Shown here: positions 11,417 through 22,675 of the stretch, piece after piece | Layout: every line of letters begins with the position of its first letter | Position numbering within the stretch: the stretch's first letter is position 1 | Assembly: GCA_039000515.1 (NCBI GenBank) | Contig: JBCFYV010000274.1 | Coordinates: forward strand, 62,001-126,000 | DNA length: 64,000 nt | DNA from: Timema cristinae | Lineage: Eukaryota; Arthropoda; Insecta; Phasmatodea; Timematidae | Direction of reading: 5' to 3' | Made by a program: the position numbers and the translations under genes | Notes under the pieces: generated by a model | The model's input: the letters and a program-made list of their open reading frames with translations, nothing else | What the model was told of the DNA's origin: nothing | The model's database searches: none

Positions 11417-11696
11417 ATTATTATTATTATTAACACCGTGTCTTACTACCTGTTCGGGTTATACGCACTTACGCTAATGTGTAATGGTAGGGTAATTGTG
11501 AGGTGAAATAGAGGACATGGGATCCAAACCACGGTGGAGACTTGGCATTCCACACATTCACAATTTATGATTAATACACATCTTGTCAGAGGTGAAGGAA
11601 GGGTTTGGCAATCAGATAAATCTTTGCCGGGACCAAGGATTGAACCCCGGACCCGCAGCACAGAAGTCTGACACCCTACCCACCGCCAGGTCACCC
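11417..11696 (-). mobile_element. tRNA-derived SINE, second head type (copy c)
   Basis: Read on minus, the head is GGGTGACCTGGCGGTGGGTA, with a tRNA-like box A. Box B is GGGGTTCAATCC (plus 11638-11649). The body carries CCAAACCCTTCCTTCACCTC and TCACCTCACAATTACCC. The 3' end is AACAGGTAGTAAGACACGGT followed by (TAA)n at 11434-11417. The last about 35 bases match the tails of the other SINE type at 4389 and 17994, but the head and body differ. The 41870-42070 fragment shares this body. It is well preserved. Confidence 0.75.
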
Positions 11697-11699
11697 TAT

Positions 11700-12250
11700 T
11701 TACAGTTACATAGTTATGTGTGGTTAGAGCGAAAACTCTGTAATAAAATAAAATAATTCAAATTAAAAACGTTTAAGAACTACATTAAAGCTATGTTCAT
11801 TTAAACATAAAACTGTATTGTTACATGAAATACGTTAATGGTTTGGATTTCATAATAAATAACCACCCAAATAATGTTTATGAAAATATACTCTTAGTGA
11901 AATAATACAAAAAAATAAATAGGGACAAATAAACAAGAATATAATGAACATCTAAACTAAATCAGAACTCTCCCTTCCTGGCCTTCAGAGCTGCGAACCT
12001 AGGCATCACTCAACAAAATCAATGTCTTTATCCAACCCACTTTCACATGATGAGCTCGTAAATTCTTGACTGTCCCCTGGTAGAGCGCAAATAGGTATTT
12101 ATAAGTTTCAGCTTTGAAAAGCTTCTAACTCTCAAAAAGTTTATTGATAGGTTCACAAATACTAACTACCACAACATTGTAGCTACATACCAGAAAATTT
12201 GACAAAATCTGTGACTATAAAAACACCAGTAGCAACAAAGTAGACACCAC
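11700..12250. other. intergenic sequence before copia, no gene seen
   Basis: Apart from belonging to the proposed inverted-repeat unit, this stretch shows no coding frame, repeat or RNA that I can support. Confidence 0.4.
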
Positions 12251-12255
12251 GTGCA
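12251..12255. repeat. 5-bp target site duplication GTGCA (left)
   Basis: GTGCA directly precedes the left LTR and is repeated exactly after the right LTR at 16972-16976. Five bases is the usual copia duplication length. Confidence 0.9.
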
Positions 12256-12493
12256 TGTTGGAATGTTGTATTCTTTTATGACGAGTTGCAGTTGTTTAGC
12301 GTAGCCATATTAGTGTGTAGCGCATGCGCAGCGTGTATCTTTAGCAGACAATAGACAGTCGAGTCACGCCCGCTATAGTTAGGGACGCACATTCGTGACC
12401 TCGTTACTTGTTACTTTATTGTGCTGACTAATGTTTGTTTTATTGTGTTATCTTGTTTGTTTTCACTTGACCCACGGCGATCTTTCTCTAACA
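12256..12493 (+). repeat. copia left LTR
   Basis: It spans 238 bp from TGTTGG to TCTAACA. Shared landmarks with the right LTR include GCGCATGCGC, TTTAGCAGACAATAGACAGT and TTGTTTTCACTTGACCCACG. In this family the LTR carries the promoter and polyadenylation signals; no clear TATA box is seen. Confidence 0.92.
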
Positions 12494-12586
12494 GGTTAAA
12501 GCTCAGGCTCGGAAGTGAGCGTCGTGTAAAAGAACAAGTTTAACATAAAAGATAAACGGGCACGTGAGAGTTCCGAGATCATCGCC

Positions 12587-15500
12587 ATGAACACCGCGAA
12601 TGTATCTAGGGTTGAACTTCTAGGCAAAGAAAATTATGTCACCTGGAAACTGCAAATGCAGGCCGTGTTAATTAAAGCCGATTTATGGGGGTTCGTAAAC
12701 GGTGGCACGTTAAAAACCTGAATTGACGAACGATCGTGCCAACGAAGCCAACGTGCGAGAATGGCTGCGCAATGATATGAAGGCGCGATCGGACATAATT
12801 TGTCTATATCCTCGAGTGAACTCGAGCAAGTGAAAAATTGTGAGACATCGCGTGAAATGTGGTGGAAATTGGAAGAGATATATCAATCCAAAGGCCCTGC
12901 AAGAAAGGCAACCCTTTTGAAGAGGTTAACGCTACATAAAATGGCGTACATAAGTGATGTGCGTGCGCATCTAAACAGTTTTTTCGACTTTGTAGACAAG
13001 TTGAACGACATGGAAGTCGCGATCAACCCAGACTGGTTGACTATTTTATTACTCTACAGCTTACCCGCTAGTTTTGAGAACTTTAGGTGCGCCATTGAAT
13101 CGCGTGATGAATTGCCAACCCCGGACGCGCCTTCGCATTAAAATCATAGAAGAAAGTGATGCTCGTAATGCGTCGTCGGTGCCATGTTCGTAAAGAAAAA
13201 TGGCGGCTGGCGCGATCGGAAGGACAAACCCGAAGTGTACAAAAGTGACTGCGAGAAACAGAGAGGCGCGCACGTAATACGATATTTTAAGTGCCGAAAG
13301 CCTGGCATAAGGCGAACGAGTGTCGAAACAAGGACAAGAAGGAAAGTGCGAAATGTGCGGATAACGTATGCTTAAACGTTTCGGCATGCAAGTCGAACGA
13401 TAAAAACAGGAAGTGGTGTCTGGACAGTGGCGCGACAACGCATTTGTGCGACGAGACAGAACTTTTTCGCGAAATGTAAGACACCAGGCACGGTGCGCTA
13501 AACCTTGTAAACAGCGCGACAGCAAACACGGCAGGCGTAGGCAAAGCATAGTTTGTGGCGAACGTATTTGGCGACAAGAGGAACGTAATGCTAGAAAATG
13601 CAATGTATGTACCCGACTTGAGAACGAACCTGTTGTCTGTCAGCAAGATAACGGATCGTGGATTTAATGTTTGTTTTCAAAAAAACTGTGCCGTTATACA
13701 AGACTCGAACGGTAATGCTGTACTAAGTGCTGTCAGAGTCGAAGATCTGTACTATGTGCGTGAATTCAAACAGGACGCGTGCTCTGTGACTTCAGTTTCG
13801 AAGGAAATTAAAGTTCCGTTTAAATTTGTTACACAGACGCCTAGGTCACACTAATGCAAAATACATTGTGGACGCCGTTCGTAAGGTGTCGTGAAGGGGT
13901 TGTGCTAGCGGATTCAGCAAGTAAGTTGAACTGTGACATTTGTGTACGGGGGAAAAATGACAAGGGCCTCGTTTCCCAGCAAATCAAACCGTCACAAAGA
14001 CGTCTTGGACGTGATACACTCAGATGTATGTGGACCCATGAGAACAACGTCCATGGGAGGAGCGAGGTATTTTGTCGAATTTATCGACGACAGCACCAGA
14101 TGGTGCGAGATTCGATACTTAAGGTCAAAGGCTGAAGTACTCAAAGCTACCATTGAGTACATAACCCTTGTTGAAAATCAGAAGGGCAAAACTGTAAAGT
14201 GCTTGCAGTCCGACAATGGTGGAGAATACATTAACAAAGAGTTTGATGATTACTTGAAAAGGCGAGGATCACTAGGAGGCTGATTGTCACGTACAACCCA
14301 GAGCAAAACGGCACGGCGGAAAGAAAGAATCGCTCTCTTCTTGACGTCGCTAGGTGCCTTCTGATGGAAGTAAAATTGCCCAATTCCTTTTGGGCTGAGG
14401 TGGTTACCTCCGAAATCGCCTACCAACAAAGAGCTTGGATGGTCGAATGCCATACGAGAAATGGACCGGTGGAGTGCCGGACGTGTCTTCCTTCAGGGTA
14501 TTTGGGAGTGAAGTGCTCTATCTGGACAGAGAACCCAGCAGAGGAAAGTTTGACTCTCGTGGACAGGAAGTGATCCTCCTTGGCTATGCGGATGAAGTCC
14601 AAGGCGTACCGTGTGTGGTCACCCAAGAAGTGTAGAGTGGTGATAAGCCGTGACGTCAAATTTATGGAGGATGTCAAGTCTCGTTTTAATAGCCAGCCCC
14701 CAAATGGACCAGGATATAGACATGAAGGGCAAAGACTCTACACAAGCTCGGCGATTTGTGGACATTGATTTGCCTCCAACGTGCCACGTTGAAGATGATA
14801 AACCAATCACACGCTATGAGGACGGCGAAGACGAGGTATTCTTCGGCTTCGACAACACCGTTGAAGCGTATGCACCATCACCTGATGGATCAGGGGAAGA
14901 TGGGGACATATCTTCCACCCCCGATAACACTGCACCTAACATAGATGTGCGTCAGGAAATTTATCACAAAATAAGGGGCCATGGCCGGCCGAGGAAGGTC
15001 AGGTCGGGTTCGAAGGGAAGACCGAAGAAGCAGTACCTAGTCATTTCAAATCTGGCCGAAAACGCCGAGGAAGCTGAGCATGCATTTCTCTCGGAAATAC
15101 CTATGAAGGAAGCTATGTTTGGTCCCGATGCGGATGAATGACGCCAAGCCATTGGCACCGAGAGGAAATCCATCATGAGGAACGGGACTTGGATACTAGT
15201 TGATCGTCCTAGAGGTCACAAAATTGTCTGAAGCTGAATTGTTCTAAGGAACAAGTTCCTATCGGATGGAAAACTTGAAAGAAAAAAGGCACACTTGGTT
15301 GCCCAAGGTTTTAGTCAGCAACCCGGCGTTCATTACACAGAGACATTCGCTCCAGTGGCTCAAATAAGTCCCATTCGCCTCATGGCATCCATTGCAGCCC
15401 AATACGGAATGAAGATTAGGCAATTTGATGTGGAAACTGCATATTTGAATGGACACCTACAAGAAGTGGTTTAATGAAACCACCGAAGAACTTAGGAGAA

Positions 15501-16693
15501 ATCCTTCAGGATATTGTTGATTCGGAGGGCCAAAGTCATCCCGGGATGAAGGCAAAGGTCATGCTGGAATAATTGAGTAAGGGGGGGGGGAAGGTTTGCC
15601 TCCTGAAGAAGTCGCTTTATGGTTTACGACAAGCTGGAAGGAGCTGGTACTTTAAACTGGACGAAACCTTGAGCAGTCTTTGGTGCGACGCCTTCAGTCT
15701 CAGACCCATGTTTGTTCCATATTGGTTATACTAATTGCGACATACGTTTATGACTACCTAATCGCCTCCCGTGACAGGAAGAGGATTGCTGAACTTGGAA
15801 GAAGAATGGCCAAACACTTCGAAGTCAAGGATTTAGGCTATGCAAAATCTTGCCTGGGTATAAGAGTTTAACCAGACGGAAGGACAGGTGACAATGCACC
15901 AGCATGGCTACGTACGCGATCTGCTTTCACGGTTCGGCATGTCCGAGTGCAAACCTGTTGCCACCTCCGTGGATACAAGGTTGAAGCTGAGGAGAAATTA
16001 AGAGCAGTCGGAAGACGATCTAAGGCTTCTGTACCGTGAGCTGGTCGGGGCTCTTACATACTTGGCATCGACTAAAAGACCCAACATATAATTTGCTATA
16101 AGCCATCTGGGGCAGTTTAACAACTGCTATGGTACCGATCACTGGAAGGCCGCCAAGCGTGTATTACGCTATCTAAAGGGTTCCATCAATGTGGGTTAAC
16201 CTTTGCTTAGATCCAGGACCAGTCAGAGGATTTGTAGATGCAGACTGGGAAGTTGTCCAGAAGATAGGAGGTCTACAACCGGATATATATTCATGCACAT
16301 GGTGGACCGGTATCCTGGGAATCAAAGAAACAATGAACTGTCGCCCTGTCAACGACAGAGGCAGAATACTATGGCTCTGTCAGAGAACGTTAAGGAAGCC
16401 GTCTATTTGCAGCGACTCCTCGTCGAGAAGGGTTTTGGTGACTTGGGCGAGATCGTTATCTTCTGTGACAGCAGAAGCTCATTGAAATTGGCGGAGAATC
16501 CGATGTTCCACGCGAGGAGTAAACACATCGACATCCGTCATCACATTGTGAGGGATATACTAAAACGCAAGGAACTTCGTGTGCTTCACATCTCAACGGA
16601 CGATCAAAATTGCAGACTTCTTAACTAAGGGACTGTCCCAAAGTTAAATACTTGCAATGCATGGAATCAGCCAGACTGGGCGATTCGCAATAG
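12587..16693 (+). pseudogene. copia Gag-Pol polyprotein, frameshifted
   Basis: The start MNTANVSRVELLGKENY (ATG 12587) is the usual copia Gag opening. The Gag UBN2-type core runs to about 13140. A CCHC knuckle (13269-13320) has lost its first Cys (RYFKCRKPG) and is split by a frameshift. The protease motif LDSGATTHLC puts the catalytic Asp at 13423. Integrase has CDICVRGK, then catalytic Asp 14023 (HSDVCGP), Asp 14212 (QSDNGGE) and Glu 14319 (NGTAERKN). RT shows WIL, HLVAQGFSQ, FDVETAYLNG and SLYGLRQAGRSW. Its active-site motif reads YVYD, because the codon at 15749-15751 encodes Tyr in place of Asp. RNase H shows GFVDADW and the C-terminal block HARSKHIDIRHH, ending at TAG 16691-16693. More than ten frame changes make it non-functional as written. 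Confidence 0.9.
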
Positions 16694-16726
16694 TAACTTT
16701 CTTTTGACAACCAACTCGAGGGGAAG

Positions 16727-16971
16727 TGTTGGAATGTTGGTATTCTTTTATGGACGAGTTGCAGTTGTCTAGTGTAACCATATTAGTGGTAGCGCATGCG
16801 CCAGCGTGTATCTTTAGCAGACAATAGACAGTCGAGTCACGCCAGTTATAGTTTAGGGACGCACATTCGTGACCTCGTTACTGGTTACTTTATTGTGCTG
16901 ACTAATGTTTGGTTTTATTGTGTTATCTTGTTTGTTTTCACTTGACCCACGGGCGATCTTCTTCTTTAACA
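16727..16971 (+). repeat. copia right LTR
   Basis: It spans 245 bp and is collinear with the left LTR. Extra single bases occur next to an identical base (for example GTTGGTATT against GTTGTATT). It is preceded by the purine tract and followed by the GTGCA duplication at 16972-16976. Confidence 0.92.
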
Positions 16972-16976
16972 GTGCA
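16972..16976. repeat. 5-bp target site duplication GTGCA (right)
   Basis: Exact copy of 12251-12255, confirming a single retrotransposition event. Confidence 0.9.
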
Positions 16977-17225
16977 GACAAAACCTTTCGACAGGATAAT
17001 CATGGACTGCTCTTATCGGTGCGTATTTGCATTAGAAGGCTCAAAAAAGTAATTAGCATAGAATTTAAAGCTTGTAGGTATATTGATACAGTAAAATATA
17101 AACTGAGCTTACGAAAATGTTTGTGTGTTATAGCTATCTACAAAATATCACAAAACAAGCTCCTCAATCACCGCACAAAATTTGTATAGACAGTCATTTT
17201 GGTGTCACCCACTCTGATAGTATCA

Positions 17226-17243
17226 CCCCCCCCCCCCCCCCCC
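17226..17243. repeat. poly-C run, 18 bases
   Basis: A C homopolymer lies next to the right end of the proposed inverted-repeat unit. Its length is likely unreliable. Confidence 0.8.
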
Positions 17244-17283
17244 TCCAACTCGCCGAACAGCCCCTAGTGACGCCACTGCCTTA

Positions 17284-17730
17284 CATTGTGAAGGTTGGTG
17301 ACATAGCAGTATTACAAGACAGTTAAAACAACATTATGTCTCTTTGACATTCCTACATTTTATTTTATTTTAAACTCACAAACATTAAAATTTACTTTTA
17401 TTAATAAAAGCAATGTTCAATCATCAAATGTTTAAGAAATATTATATGGACTGACAAACAAAAATAAAAAAATGTGTATGTAAAGGTTTAAATGTTATAT
17501 AGGTTTAATAAGTTCCATTGCTGAGTTTACAAAGTAAAACTTATGCTGGGAGAATCTTCTGTGACTCACACATAATATATTTGCATATTTTATAGCTATG
17601 ATTACTTGACTCACACGGTTATTAATTTCAGACTATAATTTATTAAGATGGCTATTTCTGAATTACTACTTTTTTTTTTGTAAAAATATTTACTAGCCAT
17701 CACAAAGTAATTTTTAATACTTATATCCAC
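17284..17730. other. AT-rich intergenic, no gene seen
   Basis: No coding frame or repeat with a second copy in the window is visible. Confidence 0.4.
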
Positions 17731-17994
17731 TTGGGTGGCCGCATGGTCTAACCCGCTAACTCTCACAGTTTGACTAGATCGCCGATGACGGGGATCGAGG
17801 TTCCAATTGTCGGTTGGATGTTCTGAGGGGGGGGGGGGGGGGGAATGGTTCCAAAATTGTTTTCCCCCTCTTCTCCAGGCAAATGTGGATTACACTCCCT
17901 AAATATAAACTTCATAATCCCTAAAATTATCAGCGTAATTAGTATGTACAAGCATAAATCCAAAACGGGTAGTAAGACGAGGTGCTAAAAAAAA
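17731..17994 (+). mobile_element. tRNA-derived SINE (copy d), most complete of its type
   Basis: The head GGGTGGCCGCATGGTCTAAC carries box A. A box-B-like GAGGTTCCAATTG lies near 17798-17810. A 17-base G run (17827-17843) interrupts the body. The body CCAGGCAAATGTGGATTACA matches the other copies. The 3' end is CAAAACGGGTAGTAAGACGA then GGTGCTAAAAAAAA. This copy links the heads at 4640 and 27605 with the tail also used by copy c. Confidence 0.75.
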
Positions 17995-17999
17995 TACTA

Positions 18000-20340
18000 C
18001 GGTACTCGTATCTTTTTTAACAAAAATATGAATTGTAAGAAAGAAATAGTACATTTTTGTATAGGATTTAATCATTTCATTACTATCTAGTTACAATTTT
18101 CATACTTTTGACTAACAGTTAATTCAAATGGCTTCCGATACGTAGTTACTCGTCAAAAACAGCGGGTTTGGGCCCAGAGTCCCCCTCAAAGGGGGAAATC
18201 CACTGTAGAGGTTGGGGAGCCTTTTTAACTTTGAAATTTAAATACAAGAAATTTAAAATTTTATAAAATATAATAAAATATATATTTTTATATATTTATA
18301 ATTTTATATATTATTTTAGTGCGCAGATAAAAAAAAATTGGGTGAAAACTTTAACGAATGGTTACTCTAAGTTTTCATTATTCGATAGTGCCCATCATAC
18401 TGTAAACCCAAAATTTAATTACCGCATTTTAAAAAGGCGACCCAAAGCCATTCACTGCGCGCGTCATGCGGAAAAAATTTCTATATGAGCGGAAAAAAAG
18501 CGCGGGCATATTAGGAACTATTATGTATATAGTTAAAAAACCTCCCTTTTTAAGCGGGACGCTCTTTCCCAAAGATATGATATATTTTAAAAATTATGTC
18601 CTTCATCAGGATTTTGAACCCCTTTGGACATTTTGGGTTAGTATACTACTGTAATTGAGCTATGAGACAAATTTTTTTTGTTTTAAAGTTTAAAAGTACC
18701 CCCAAGACAACAAAAAATGCTGGTTGGCCTAGCTAATAATGACTACAAGAGGAATTTTAGAGGAAGCATCATTGTTTTTGTAGGTGACAGTTGTCACAAG
18801 GTGATATCGAGATGATGGTTATGATACTGCTGTAATTGCTGAGAATGAGTTTGTAGCTCAAGTTGGTGCTATTTGGTGAACTATGACTATATACCAGGCA
18901 CAGCATTGGGCCTTGTTTTGGAAAACAAATCAAAAAGATAGTTTGCTATAAAAAAGAGGTTTGTATTTTATCCTACCTTTGCTAATATGTTGAGTTCTCA
19001 TTTGATTTAATTTGGTCGTCATTGCGACAGAGAAAAGTGTACACCTAACACATGCTTGAGATGAACGGATAATGTCAGAAAAGGGGAACCCGCAGATCCT
19101 AAGAATGTGTTCTTCGCTTTGGAACATTGGCACATATCATCATGCACCACAGCAATAAGAGGAACTATGACAATCATGGACTTGTTCTGGTGTGTGACAG
19201 AGCTGTTAAGCTAAAATGCTACAACGGTCACCGCCACACCTCTCCACTATTGAGCACTAGTCAGACCTTGTCATTTCCCACCCCCTCCGGTTCCCCAGGA
19301 GGACTCGCCGCCCTTCAGGGCTTAGCTTCACCGGGTTGGCTCTGCACAGACTCAGCGCCAGTTGAAATACCCCCAGGTCTTGGCTTTAGGTGCCGGTTGT
19401 TCATCTCCATGTGGACGAATCTGTTCATGAACATCGATCTGTCGGCTCGAGCAGTGTGTCTGAATTTCGCTTCACTTGGGACAACCACCGCACACTTCAC
19501 CGGACAGTATTTGTAAAACCTATATTTATTTACTTTTCAGATTGCAATCTGTTTGGTTAGTTACTATTTTACACACACAGTGTCCATATTGAGCATAAGC
19601 CTATTCTCTAAGGCATCTGTGGTAAAATAGACGTGTATGAAAAAGATCTATACATGATGACCACCCAACAACCTCTGATTAGAAACTTGCTATGGGGGAG
19701 AGGATGGAGACGGGCACAGGCGTCCAGCTTTTAATTTCTCTTAACTATTGGTGGCTAATGAGTGGGGTAGTGGACTTTAGGCGCGAACGGGGAGTATAGT
19801 TGACTCCCCACCTCCTCCCATAATTTTTTTTTCCGATGATAATTCACAGAGACTGTGTATCAGATTGCAGTTTGTGAGTGTTAAAGTAAAACTTGAGTAC
19901 TGAACCAGGGATAGTCACCAGTTCTTATGGCGTTTTGGTGCACGCTGACATGAACAAAAATGAAATTCAATAAAATTTTCTCCACCTTGATATAATTTTT
20001 TTTGAGGCAATGATATTTTGACAAGCTGATCATGTCACATGAATTTTGTGTAAGTCAACGCTCAGAAATCGTTTGGCTGGCAATTTCGGGCTTCTCATGT
20101 GCGGTTGAAGACGAAAAGCTATGACCCGAGAATAGATATATTGGATAGATACCTATACAAGCTACTTACCTTTAGGTATCTGGGGTCCAAAGATAGACCA
20201 ACTTTTGTAATAAGGAACTTTGTCCGAGAAACGCACTGTCTGTGCGTTGCAGACTACGCTCAGCTGTCACAAATGTTCTAGTAAACGGGATAATTCTAAT
20301 TTATGAGGTTTACATTAAATAAAAGGTGGTTTTCAGCAAT
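18000..20340. other. no confident gene; possible old repeats
   Basis: 18130-18560 is rich in homopolymers and resembles the low-quality style seen later. 19210-19510 is GC-richer and open on both strands (for example plus 19127-19516), with text such as GGTTCCCCAGGAGGACTCG, but I recognise no domain; it may be an old transposon fragment. 20099-20281 is open on plus (KTKSYDPRIDILDRYLY) without recognisable homology. No RNA gene is seen. Confidence 0.35.
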
Positions 20341-20359
20341 GCTAAGTTAAATGATGGCT

Positions 20360-21445
20360 ACAATAATTTGCTCCTAAAATGACGTCCACAATCTGCAATG
20401 CGTGCTTTGCCTGCGAAACATGTTCTGTAAACTCTTTCAAAACTTTATCGTCACCTCTGATTTGTATTTCTTATACTGCTACTAGAATTGAGTGTTAGCA
20501 ATGATCTGTTCTCGGGTTTCACAGGGATTTTGTACAGGGGACCAGGTTCTCCTTGTGGGCCCACAAGAAATAGTCTTGCGGAGTTAAGTCCGAGGGAGCG
20601 TGGGGGTGCCATTCCTATCTAGTCGCCCCTCGAACCATGTTCCATGTCCCCAAAGACCTAGAGCTGATGTCTCGAACAGCGAGAAACGTGTGGTGACGCA
20701 CAGTCTTGTTGCAGCCACATCTGTTGACGAATTTCTTACGAAACTTCTTCCAGACATTCTGAGTGCCATATACTTCTTCGCAAAATTATCTGAAATAGAC
20801 AGGGATGAAGAATGTTAGCGTGATCGACCAATTAAACGACCGTCGGATAATTCCAGCCCACATTGATTGGCTGAACTGCTTGTTTGGAATTAGTGGAGCG
20901 ACGGCATAGATAGTGCTTTTCTTGTCCCTCAAAAACATGGCTTGTTCTTGTGTTGAAAATGGCTTTGCCCTGGCGTGAAGAAAGCTTCATTGGTAAACAG
21001 AACAAATCTGTGGAAATTCAACTCGCAAAAAGCTAACGTTTGCAAAAACTAGCGATAAAAGTAAACTAGTCGCGGAAAATCGGCTGGGACTCTTTCACTT
21101 GAACTCTTCTGCGGAATGGGTTGAGGTGGATTGTTCATACATCTAACCTGCCAGACGTTACATGATTAAAAACCACTTCACGTCCAATGGGTCCGGCTGC
21201 TAATGGTGTGTTATGTTAAACCCTATATGGAAGTACTTAATCTTGAAATCTTTCATTACGGCGGTTCCTCCGAGACCCCGCAGCTTACCATGTTGACTGC
21301 GAACGTTCCTGTTTCCCGCAATCGTTGGAAAAAACTCTGGAAAAACACTACACGAGATGGAGTTGGTCGATTTGGAAAAAGGTTTGCATTAAGTGGGCGA
21401 GCGCCCTGCCAGTTACGACGAGATCCGCCGTACATTAACAAACCA
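20360..21445 (-). pseudogene. DUF4817/DDE_3-type mariner-like transposase relic
   Basis: On minus, 21445-21256 reads YGGSRRNWQ, then FPNRPTPSRVVF and FFQRLRETGTF, which is the DUF4817-type N-terminal helix-turn-helix region. Next come VWQVRCMNNPPQPIPQKSS and PADFPRLVYFYRWFL-like text. The DDE_3 core follows: LFTNEAFFT (21010-20975) where the family has FTDEA, so the first catalytic Asp codon (20991-20989) reads Asn. The second Asp is kept in WLQQDCASPH (20705-20703). The third lies in SDLTPQDYFLW (20576-20574). The usual C-terminal segment RACIADCGRHF is visible near 20400. Several frameshifts are present. Known for the family: IS630/Tc1/mariner-type DNA transposase. No terminal repeats were found. 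Confidence 0.75.
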
Positions 21446-21449
21446 TTTT

Positions 21450-22675
21450 AGCACTTAATCAACTGTAATGAAAACGTTAAGAGAGGTTAGGGTGTTTTAG
21501 CAAAACATTGTGTCGTTTCAGTGGTCCTCTACATTGGTCGAGTTAATCACGTAATCATGACGCTGCAAATGCTAACCACGTTAATCATTTGATTTTGTTT
21601 TAAAGACAGTTCCAGTCTCTATAAACACACAAATGGTGCTTTTCCGGTCACTAAATCCTTAGGAAAAGTTGGTTACTTTGGACCCGTCCTACTGAGGCCT
21701 ACAAGTTTGTAACATGTATTCTTTACATCCTGTATATCAATTTATTGTCTTTTTTCCAACCGGTGTTATTTTTAATTGGTTTTCACTTTGAGTTGGGGAT
21801 GTAGGGAAAAGGGTGAAAAGAACAGTGTTTTTCCAGTTTTGATTAGAAAAAAAAATGTTTGGGCCAAACTGCAATTGAAACAATATCACTTGCTTAGTCC
21901 CAACATTGAGAGTTTATTTTCTTTTGTGGGCGACATCTACAATTTGTTGAATATTTGTCATTAGCATGCGACAGTAGATGAGAACTTTTTTTAAATGAAG
22001 AGAAAAAAAAAAGGTATATTATCGTTAATCTTCCAAAAACACAGCAAATGTTGGAAGAATACCATTTAAGTAAGAATTAACTCTTGTTTGTGACTGAAGA
22101 ACGTTGTATTTATATTGGACAATAAAAATTGCCTTTTCTTGCGTTCCCCTGTATGTTTCCACCCTAAGTTATTGAAAATTAATATGGACCACGTTATGCA
22201 ATCAACAGACCGAAGCTCCACCAACATAGTATTGAGTAAATGAGCTTTTTAGTAACACTCTAAGGTCAAAAATTGTTATAATATATAGTTCTTTTATTTT
22301 TTTTTTTATATCATTTTTATAAAAATACCTTATTTTGTAATTGTCCTAGGTCACAACCATTTAGTATTTAAGTTAAAATAAGGAAGAGATATTGATTTTT
22401 GGCACTTAGTCTGCTATTGCTTTTGACTCCGTTCTGAGATTAGTATGCATTAATCAAACAAACTGCATTTTGTCATTTTAGCTTCTTATTGCAAATCTCT
22501 AAACAGTATATAGGAATAAACAATAAGTCAATAAACAATATAATATTGGGCTTTGTTTAAGACATTTATTTATTCAATTCAATTTAAAATTAAATTAAAA
22601 TAGACACAATACAAACAAGTGAAAAAAGCGCTACGTAAAAAAAATAATAAAAAAATTTTTGAAGATAGTTTTGGG
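21450..22675. other. intergenic, no gene seen
   Basis: This could include the 5' flank and terminal repeat of the transposase relic to the left, but no inverted partner could be matched. From 21700 on it is AT-rich with no supported feature. Confidence 0.4.

Larger units (their letters stand above)
12256..16971 (+). mobile_element. Ty1/copia LTR retrotransposon, structurally complete
   Basis: Left LTR 12256-12493 and right LTR 16727-16971 both begin TGTTGGAATGTT and end in AACA, giving TG...CA ends. A perfect 5-bp TSD (GTGCA) flanks the element. The internal region has the copia order: gag, protease, integrase, reverse transcriptase, RNase H. A purine-rich tract, GAGGGGAAG (16718-16726), abuts the right LTR as polypurine tract. 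The primer site after the left LTR (GGTTAAAGCTCAGG) weakly resembles the half-tRNA initiator-Met type used by copia. The two LTRs are of similar length (238 and 245 bp) and differ largely by single-base insertions beside identical bases, which suggests a young insertion with some sequencing error. Coding capacity is broken by many frameshifts. Confidence 0.92.
11193..17283. mobile_element. possible inverted-terminal-repeat unit interrupted by copia
   Basis: Left end 11193-11213 reads TAGGCAGTGGTGGCACTAGG. Right end 17261-17283, on minus, reads TAAGGCAGTGGCGTCACTAG. Both are followed within tens of bases by a GGTGTCA-type block (11216-11226; 17209-17219). The ends are therefore inverted copies of one terminal motif. 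Removing the copia element (12256-16971 plus one TSD) leaves about 1.4 kb, which also holds the SINE at 11417-11696. I see no transposase, so it would be non-autonomous. The two ends could also be independent insertions of one family. Confidence 0.35.

Noticed and set aside
13061..13646. Minus-strand frames of 119 and 180 residues within copia
   Set aside because: Antisense shadows of gag/protease, whose landmarks are all on the plus strand.
19127..19516. 129-residue plus frame and an antisense 61-residue frame
   Set aside because: The GC-richer block is open on both strands without a recognisable domain, probably an old repeat; no gene call was made.
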